From Scortum barcoo (lineage: Eukaryota > Chordata > Actinopteri > Centrarchiformes > Terapontidae): DNA of 64,000 nucleotides. The notes beneath the pieces were generated by a model. That model did not search any database. It was given only the letters and a program-made list of their open reading frames with translations, and had not been told where the DNA came from. The stretch is from the NCBI GenBank assembly GCA_023238725.1, contig CM041552.1, forward strand, positions 14,857,147 through 14,921,146. The letters run 5' to 3'. Positions 56,056 to 64,000 of this stretch are shown here, in pieces; the first letter of the stretch is position 1; each line of letters opens with the position of its first letter. The position numbers and the translations under genes are program-made.

Positions 56056-57960
56056 TGTCCAAAGTATCAACACTGCTATTTTCCACTAGAAGGAAAACGT
56101 GGCTCCCACAGCAAAGCTTTGACTGCATTATTAAAACCATTAATCAGACGTTTCATAAAAGCCACCTCTGCTTTCCATGAACCGCTCCTTCCTTTGCTTT
56201 CTGGCTCGACTCCTATCTACCTTTGTGATCTGTCTGTCACGCCACCAGTCTAGTCTGAGAGCTCTGGCGCGCTCCTGCTGCAAATTCCTTTCCCTGCGAA
56301 CATACAAGAGCTGACCCACATTCTCTGAGCAACGTACTTCTCCTCCCAGGTTGCCAACAGAAAAGAAAAACAGGACATGGCCGAGCGCGTAACGGCTGTG
56401 CTCTTGTCAACCCCACCGCCTCTTTACGATACATCCATACGAGCTGGCTGGCCTGATTGATGAGACACGCGATGAAATCACTACGACTGTTTGTGTCAGC
56501 AAAATATTTATTAGCTTTAGTGTGAAAATTATTTAATTGTCAGGAGCAGAGTATTGAAAATCGACTAAATGCCATGCAGCCAACAATACTGTGATGAAGT
56601 CTATTTTTACACTGCATCCAAGTCTTGAAAAGCACTTTACCACAGCTGGTACCCACAAGAATACTAACTGTGAGCTACAATAAGCCTCTTAGTCTACTGG
56701 GACCAGTAAACTGACTAAATCTCTGCCAGACCGGTAAACAAAAAAAAAGGTACAAACAAAGCCAATTTACCTCTTTTTAGAGTTCTGCATCAAACAGACA
56801 AAAATACAACCAGGCACAGTCTCATGCACAAGAGAAGACGATGTGAGATCTGCTGCATGGGCAGTGAAGTGAAGCATGAGGACTGGAAACACCCCAGGAG
56901 GCTGCAACGAAGAGTCAGTCCTGCTTTTGTATGCAGGAAAAAAAAAAAACAGCTCAGGGAGCACATATACCTATTTTCAACAACATGAAGCCTGCAGATG
57001 CAAGATTGACCCACCTGGCATAGAGAGCCCATTCTGCTGAATTTATAAACCAAAACTGTGGTGTTTGCTTATTTATTTGCATGTTGTAGACAAACTGTTT
57101 GACAGAGAGAAACCTGACTTAGCAGACAGCTAAACTCTGGACCATGGTGTCACCACCTGACAGTGGTCCAAATGTCTGCTTACCTCTGACTGTGTGTGGA
57201 TTGTGGCGTGGGGGGGTCTGGCTGCTGCTCAACAACTCTGCTGTGATTCAGGGTCGCAGCAGTACAACAACACAATGGCACTGGAGCTAAAAATGGCTCC
57301 TGCTAACACTCCACATGCAAAACGTCGCATGTGCGTTCTACATCAACCTTTACAATCACTGTAGTGTGCAAAATGAGGTCATCTGCTATATATTGATACT
57401 TCCCTCTGTGCTGCTGGCAGCTGTCATCGCTGTGTGTATCCATTAATGCGTTAGACTCTCCTCACTGTGGATCTCATTTGCAGCTTCAGTATTGAGAAAA
57501 AATGTTTGCACAATCATGCAATCAGACTAATTGGCCAGGCACAGAGCGTGGTTGTGTCTTGTTGGACGGGGGAATGGGTTGTGGCTGCGGCACATCTATA
57601 AATCTGCCCACTGATGGTTAATAATGGTTATGTGTCTTCCTCCCATTGATTCTCTTGTCTTTGTGTAGCAGCAGGAACTGCACAATAAAGGGCCCCTTGC
57701 AGTAATGGCACAGACTGCTCTGAGAGATGTCGTTTAATTTCCTGATGAGTCCTAACAGATTATCTCTTGTTGAAATTTTAATGAAGAATGGAAACAATCC
57801 TACGACTCTGGAGGTTTAAGAATGCAACAAGAGTCAAAACTGTAATGAACCACACCCACTGTATCCCTGTCTGTACACACATCTTGCTTTTATAAAGCAA
57901 GGCATGCAGGTTGGATGTGAATGTTAAAAAAAAAATGCAGACCATGAAATACAATAGAGC

Positions 57961-58296
57961 TGCAATTGGTTTGCGATTGGTTGATTGAGCAATTAGTTGT
58001 GGACGATTCAATTAATCAACTATTTTGATAATCAATTAATTGTTTTGAGTCATTTTTTGAGTCAGAAAAAGTTTTAAGATTTCAGCTTCTCATATGCGAA
58101 TATTTTCTGGTTTCTTTGGTCTTCTATTACATTAAACTGAGTATCTTCGGATTGTGGACAAAACAACACTTGAGGATATCACATGATTGATATTTTTCAC
58201 CATTTTCTGACATTTTATGGATCAAACAACTAATAGATTAATGGAGAAAATGATGGACAGATTAGGAGATAATAATCGTAAATTGGAGCCCTAAAA
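57961..58296 (+). mobile_element. Best copy of the dispersed TTAATCGATT-type repeat
   Basis: Starting at GCTGCAATTGGTTTGCGATT it runs through TATTTTGATAATCAATTAAT, TTTCAGCTTCTCATATGCGA, TTACATTAAACTGAGTATCT, CACCATTTTCTGACATTTTA and AATGGAGAAAATGATGGACA to TTGGAGCCCT. This is the most complete of about eight copies in the window. The family, with CGATTAATCG motifs at both ends, is widespread in fish genomes. I do not know its formal name. Confidence 0.7.
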
Positions 58297-58679
58297 CACA
58301 AAATTTCAACACTATGTACACCAAGTAACCAAAACAGTCAAACCATGTTAGAAAACAGTAATGTGTCAGCAAATCTGCCACAGAGGATGTTACAGAAAAG
58401 CTGTCAACTACTAAAGCAGTTTCAGATGAACAGAGACAAACTCAAAAATTCAGTTTACAGTCCATGGAGTGAACACTGATGCTGATCTTTTTTTCCCCAA
58501 GGACAGCAACTACTCCAACAAGTCACACATCTTGTCGAAATGCAACATCAGACAGCAGTACAATATTACAGCTCTGCTAAGTTTGACAGACAAGGTATGT
58601 GTGCAACATTTTCACAATCAACACTTCCATGTCTGAACAAAAGGGACACACTCCTGTGGTATGCAGTGCAATATGGGGA

Positions 58680-58703
58680 AAATAAAATAAATAAATAAAT
58701 AAA
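58680..58703. repeat. (AAAT)n simple repeat
   Basis: About five AAAT units in the pafah1b1 first intron. Confidence 0.85.
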
Positions 58704-61700
58704 ACACCAGTTGAGTCTGACTTCAGTGTGCCCCTGCAGCTCAGCACACAACAAACCACCACAACAACGCTGACAGTTATCACCTCGCTGTCACCTCTTG
58801 CTCATAATTTTCAGCCAGCGTCATTGAGTCATGGTCCTCTTTGAAAAGCAAACATCTCAAACAGCTGGAATCTGGAGCAACTTCATTTTCTGTTGGTGAC
58901 TTCACCTTCATATTACCCTTGTCCTACATTATCAGCCTTGACAGTCCTTACCAAACAACATGGAGCACCACTGACCAGCAAAACTGCTAAAAGATGCATG
59001 AAAATAATAGCAAAGTGTGACTGTGCTAAAAGACACTACAGGTCAATAAAACAAGGAGACAAACGTCCTCGTTGCAGTGTATATTTTGAATTAGCAGTTG
59101 TGGTTTATTCTACTGTGGGTCATATTTTTCTGTTAACATTTGTCATACGGGTTTTAAAAACATACGGCTGCTTCTTTCTTATTTACTGAAAAGGATTTAA
59201 ATTTATTCCACGGAGGTGTCAGCACCAGAATGAACTTAAACTCAACATTTAGTTGGATATCTAAGAATATCTGTTCCATAATCATTATCAGGGGAATTCT
59301 TCAGGCTTAACCTTGAACAATGGCGATACAGTTTTCAGTTTCTTTATTAGTTTAATTATTTGGTTGTCACACTGACATGTAAAAAACTTGCAAACTGAAA
59401 CAAAACAAAGCCCTCATTTGGTCTGAACACCGCACTTAATTTTTTAAGCAGGTATGAGGAGGGCTAAAATGAGGTTTCTTTAAGTTAATCCTGGCTTCAG
59501 CAGTCACAACAACACAATAAAAACTTTAATTAATTTATTTTTTTGGTATGTCCCCATCAGAAGACAGCCACACACAGTAATTTACATGCCAGCAGTGCAT
59601 CACAGTGCTGCATCAGCTAGATAAACATGGATAATTGATTGTGCCAAGCAATGAAGTAGGTAATGTGATGCGGCTCTGTCATTAGCTTATTTAGACGCAT
59701 GTTCTCCTGGAAAGGCTGAATATTCGGTGAATCATCTCCGCTATCTGTGAACAGTCGTTCTCTGTAAAAGCACTCAGACATAAATCATCCAGAGAGCTTT
59801 ATCTCTAACCAATGATGAAACTGAGCGAACATCTGGCTGAGCTTTCAATCTGGAGCCGTTACAACCCGCAAGGTGCCTGTGTCAGTTATGGGGCTTGGTA
59901 ACAATCAGCTAACGATGTTAAATTACACAGAAAGTGACGTCTTCCTTCAGTGGCTAATAAAAGGAGCAGCAGATGTGCGGATCCATTCAGTAAGACAAAA
60001 AACTAATTTCCCATGGCTGATTCACCTCACATTTTCAAGATGGAAAAACTCTCATTTCTCTTACTGACACAAGTGTGTGTTGCAAATCCAATTGTCAGGC
60101 CATCATCCAGTTGAGGTAACAGTTGTGCAGTTGTGTTACCTGATGGACACAAACACAAAAAGGAAGCTCACAAAAACAACAAATCAATCACATGCCCAGA
60201 CCAATGTGCACACACAATGAAAACTAGCTAGCTTCTTTCATTCATACATGTTTTAATTAGCTGTTCAATACAAACATTAGACATGGCACCTATAAGGTGC
60301 TTATTCAATCTCTCACTTCGTGCCAAGAAGTTACTGGCTGAAATCATTACAGCTCTAAATTTAGGTTGAAGGTGTACGATGAGGCTGTCAGCTGCCAAAC
60401 GGGCAGGTATGAAACATGTTCGAATCAAACCTTTTAGTTCTCCAAGCTACTTTGGCAACCGCTGTAACTGGCTGCTAAAATTATATTCCTCTAGAGCTTG
60501 TTGACAGCAGTGTTAGTTTCATGCCAACGCTGTCAAGACGTTTATTCACAGTTTACAAATCCAAACAGCACATCAAAGCAGTCACATGTAGGTTAATGCT
60601 GCTGGCTGCAGGTCAGTAACGACCACTCCGCTTGCCTGCCTGTATGTCAACGTGTGAGCTACTGTCAGCTCGGTGAAGGATAGTAATATGGGTATCTATC
60701 TGCCCTTCAGCCTGCCACAGAGACAAACAGTCTCTCACTCCCATTAACGTCTGTTGACACAAAATAAAGAGGAGCTCCCCCCACTCCCCTCAGCAAAACT
60801 GTACATCTTGGTCCTGTCAGGCAAATCTTCAGTCTTCACTTTTACAAGATGACCCCAATGACCTTAAAGAGGAACGCCCCACGAAATTAGGGAATGTCCT
60901 TTGTGTTGTGGAGCTGCCAACAAGTGCCAGCAAAGCGGCGCTCGCAACGGCCGACGCTTGTATAATTGATGTTGCTGTGTTTCCACTGCTGAATAGAGCC
61001 TGGCTGCTGGGATGTACTTATTCAAATCAACGTTTGATAAAACTCGGGACTCACTAAGAACGCTTTCAAGTAAAACCAGCTGACCACGTTGACTGGCTCC
61101 AGCAGCTACTGTGAGACACATGAAGCATGTTGCTATTTTCCAAAGAAGAGAGCTGCTTTCTGTAGTAGTCTGACACAGAAAATATGTCCACCAACACACC
61201 ACTTGAGTTTGTTTCATGTACTGTGCGCTGTACTTTGAACTCTGATCCATTTCCACAGCGTGGTCAGAGTGTAAATCAAGCTTTTCTGCCGTCAAATAGA
61301 GCTGCTTCGCATACAGTATACATTGAAATTGTGAAGTACTTTGATTTGAAGACAACATGAAAAACCATCGCACAGAAAACTATTCACAAATACAGATTAG
61401 TGTCAGAAATGGATCTGCTTTAAACAACAAATGTGAGGATAGTGCGTGTCTTCACCCAACACTGAAACAAGACTAAATAAATCATCCTAAACTGAGAAGA
61501 AACCTGAGAGTCACACCAATCTATCTGTGGCTTTGTAGCCTTAAAATCAGTAAGGTAGCTACTTTGCTTTAAAGGGTACTTGTGTTAGTGTTAGCACAGT
61601 CTCTGAAGACCTGCTAAGACTACAGCTGTCAAAATATCTACAGGCTTAAATAGAGGAGGGACACATCTCTCTTCAATGTGGTTTGATTTGGAAAAAGCCT

Positions 61701-62892
61701 AAAAACACAACAGCCGGAAAGGAGAGCACAAAGTCAACACTTTTTTAAAGCAATTTAAAAAGACAAAAAAAAACCCAAAACTTTTTCATCAATAATATCA
61801 CATAATTCCAGTTTATCAGCTACAACAACATCTTTCGTACAGGCGTGGCTTAGAAAAGCAGATCACCAAGCATCCTGGCTCTTTCAAACCAATGTTTTAT
61901 TTCATGACAACATTACGAGAGACTTGTCTCTGATTCTGACCATAACCTTGTGAGCCACCATGATTTGCATTCAACACCCACCTCCTCCTCCTCTTCTTGG
62001 TCTTGGCCCACAAATCCCCTGAATCATACATCCACACAACGACAGAGAGAAAGAGAGACAGAGGGAAAAAACGTGCAAACAAGGCTGGAGTACTGGGGCA
62101 GACGACGCATTACATACAAACTACATCTCCTCCAAGTGTGCTCCACCCTGATTTCCAAACACTGAGCCAACACAAACCAGCACGAAGAAGAAACACACAG
62201 AGGATGGAGAGCTTCTGCTGAGCATCCGGCAAAGTGTCAGACAGCAAAACAAAAACAGCAGAGCAAAACACACCCAGGAGCAGGTCAGATCGACATCTGC
62301 AGCCAGGTGCAACCGGCAAACACAAACCAGGTGGTGAATCTCTCCTTTTTACGCCCTTCTCTAAAATGCTAAATCTGTATGCAGCAGAAACACGAAGATG
62401 CAGCGCTGGTTAAAAACAAATAATCCTAATTATAGGAGCAATAAAACGTGTATTAGATACTAACGTGATCTTCTTATGACCTACATCTGATTTAGTTGTC
62501 GGCGTCTTCTTGCATCAGTGTCTAAACTATGCTAATTACTGGTTGTTATTAATGGGATGGAGGCCAAATGCAGTCCGTCCTCACACACACATACACACAG
62601 ACATGTTTTCCTAAACCTCTATGGTTGATAACGATGTTATTAAACGACCTGACGACGGCGAGCAACCGGTCGCTGGACGTTAATATTTCCCCGGTTAGCT
62701 GATGTTGGCTAAAGTTAAGCTAAGTCAGCGTCAGAAAGTTGGCTCCCTCTGATGAAAAACTGAAGGCTGATAACACGAAACCACAATTGGCTGCATTAAC
62801 TAACAAATAGCTGCTTTTGGTGATATTTAAATCACTTATGTGTGTGTGAAATTGTCTATCCGGACACACAGGGATGAAATCTGACAAGCTAC

Positions 62893-62990
62893 CTGCTGCT
62901 CCAGTCCGAGCGGCCTGTCCGCCATTTTGAGACATAAAAAGGAGGTGCACAAATTTTCAGCCACATCGTCTTTCTCGCTACTAACATCAG
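62893..62990 (-). other. pafah1b1: pafah1b1 non-coding first exon, candidate A (inferred)
   Basis: A donor GCAGCAG|GTAGCTTG lies at 62892/62893. The segment contains CAAAATGGCGGAC (plus positions 62917-62929), a YY1 site in the sense of transcription; such sites usually lie just downstream of housekeeping transcription starts. The ATG within it would start an upstream ORF. The upper boundary is approximate. Confidence 0.45.
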
Positions 62991-63039
62991 ATTATTTGGA
63001 GCCGGAGCGGCTGCACGGCTGAACACCGGCCGGACTCAC

Positions 63040-63180
63040 CCTTTAGTTTGAGTTCCGTAACTATCCTCGGCCGTCCCCAGCGGTGACACGACCCGACAGG
63101 GCGTGTAGGTTCCTCTCCGGGCTGAGATCTTGTGATGTGGAGGTGAACTCGGCTCGTCTTCTCAAAGCTGCCGCAGTACA
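63040..63180 (-). other. pafah1b1: pafah1b1 non-coding first exon, candidate B (inferred)
   Basis: CTAAAGG|GTGAGTCC at 63040/63039 is a strong donor inside the CpG-rich segment. It could end an alternative first exon about 150 bp upstream of candidate A. The upper boundary is a guess. Confidence 0.4.
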
Positions 63181-63404
63181 CTTCAGCCGGGGGCGCGCAC
63201 GGAGCTCGCGTTCACGCTGTGACGGGAGCGCGCACGCCCTTCACAGCAGAAAGAAAAAAACACACACGCACACTGTGGTGGTTTGATTTGTTTTTAACTG
63301 TTTATATGGAAGCCCAGTTCTGCCAATGTGACGGAAAATAAGGTCCTGTTATTATAATTATGATTGAAGATTATATGATTATGTATGCAATATAATGCGT
63401 TACA

Positions 63405-63645
63405 ATGTCAAAAATAACGACTTAGTATATCAAAATATTGAGGAACTATCTTGAACTCATTATTTTGATATATTAACTCTTTTTGAGATAAGCAAAACAG
63501 TATTTGAGACATGACTCATTATTTTGTGATAATAAGTAATTATTTTGAGATACAAAACCAATGTTTTGCAATAGTAAGTCTTTAGTTTGAGATATGAAGT
63601 CATTAATTTGTAATAGTAAGTCATTATTTTGATATGCTACCCCAT
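63405..63645. repeat. Degenerate AT-rich minisatellite
   Basis: Units near 20 bp, of the form AAGTCATTATTTTGAGATA, recur about ten times with substitutions: TCATTATTTTGATATA, AGTAATTATTTTGAGATAC, AGTCTTTAGTTTGAGATAT, AAGTCATTATTTTGATATG. It lies about 150 bp upstream of the pafah1b1 CpG-rich promoter. Similar TCATTATTTTGAGATA arrays are common in fish. Confidence 0.8.
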
Positions 63646-64000
63646 TACTTCCATACAAGTCACTACTCTGAGAAAGTTTCTCATGTTACACAATATCTTT
63701 TTTTCAAAATGGGCTTCCACATTTCTCTGCAACTGAAAATGTACAATAAAACATTTGTGTTGTATAATGACAAAACAAATTAGCCATGTAACCTTGTTTG
63801 GGGTTTACACTGAAAATAAATGCACTGCAGTTTGTAGTGCTGAAAATAACTGTGACTCCATATTTGTGAAGGTATGTTAATCAGTACAACATCTAAAATG
63901 TTTGTATAAAATCAGCTAAATACTGTATTAGTGTCATATAGACTAAAGAAAAATGCATTTGAGCTGTGTAATGTTTAGTTTTTTAACCTGAAAAAAAACC
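63646..64000. other. Upstream DNA, nothing recognised
   Basis: AT-rich sequence to the right edge. No coding exon, repeat family or promoter motif that I can support. Confidence 0.5.

Larger units (their letters stand above)
55859..62892 (-). other. pafah1b1: pafah1b1 first intron
   Basis: About 7 kb between the inferred first exon and the leader exon. It holds a CA repeat (56033-56055), a dispersed repeat copy (57961-58296) and an AAAT repeat (58680-58703). No coding or RNA gene is visible. Confidence 0.5.
62890..63250 (-). promoter_or_regulatory. pafah1b1: pafah1b1 CpG-rich promoter
   Basis: CpG density rises sharply here (GGAGCCGGAGCGG, ACCGGCCGGACTC, CCGGGGGCGCGCACGGAGC) against very AT-rich flanks. 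It lies about 7 kb upstream of the leader exon, next to two good donors on the minus strand. No TATA box is evident in the right place, which fits a housekeeping promoter. Confidence 0.6.

Noticed and set aside
59758..59766. UACAGAGAA, the METTL16 recognition nonamer, in the sense strand of pafah1b1 intron 1
   Set aside because: One nonamer is expected by chance at about this frequency in 64 kb on two strands, and the flanks do not form the required hairpin stem.

Overview
This window is vertebrate nuclear DNA, almost certainly from a ray-finned (teleost, probably percomorph-like) fish. The genes are split into small exons with GT-AG introns. The introns are compact for a vertebrate. The introns and spacers carry CA/GT microsatellites and several interspersed repeats whose text I recognise from fish genomes. 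Nearly all long open frames in the window are chance frames in introns; the real coding sequence lies in 20 short exons, all on the minus strand.

Three genes can be read, all transcribed right to left. (1) At the left edge is the first coding exon of mnt, the MAX-binding bHLH-Zip repressor (273-345); the rest lies outside the window. (2) mettl16, the U6 snRNA / MAT2A m6A methyltransferase, is complete: nine coding exons between 3332 and 25739, every junction in phase, 551 residues plus stop. It has an inferred non-coding first exon near 26163-26256 and a poly(A) signal at 3004-3009. (3) pafah1b1 (LIS1), the dynein regulator, is complete: ten coding exons between 30868 and 55565, 410 residues plus stop. 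It has an inferred 5' leader exon (55566-55858), a CpG-rich promoter and first exon(s) at about 62890-63250, and a long inferred 3' UTR running to a strong poly(A) site near 26800.

Layout: 1-870 mnt first exon and promoter; 871-3003 repeat-bearing spacer; 3004-26270 mettl16; about 26270-26785 a short tandem spacer; 26785-63250 pafah1b1; 63250-64000 upstream DNA with a degenerate AT-rich minisatellite. The trio MNT-METTL16-PAFAH1B1 is the human 17p13.3 neighbourhood. From memory of the human map, however, PAFAH1B1 is head-to-head with METTL16 there, while here all three genes point the same way.

The genes do not form a pathway: one is a transcription factor, one an RNA methyltransferase and one a dynein cofactor. 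I did not find an undescribed gene system. The points most worth a second look are: the changed orientation of pafah1b1; a foldback element inside its probable 3' UTR; two upstream ORFs that would be formed or ended by splicing in its 5' leader; a composite RFX X-box/CRE at the mettl16 promoter; two SINE insertions 217 bp apart with intact target-site duplications; and an eight-copy dispersed repeat family.
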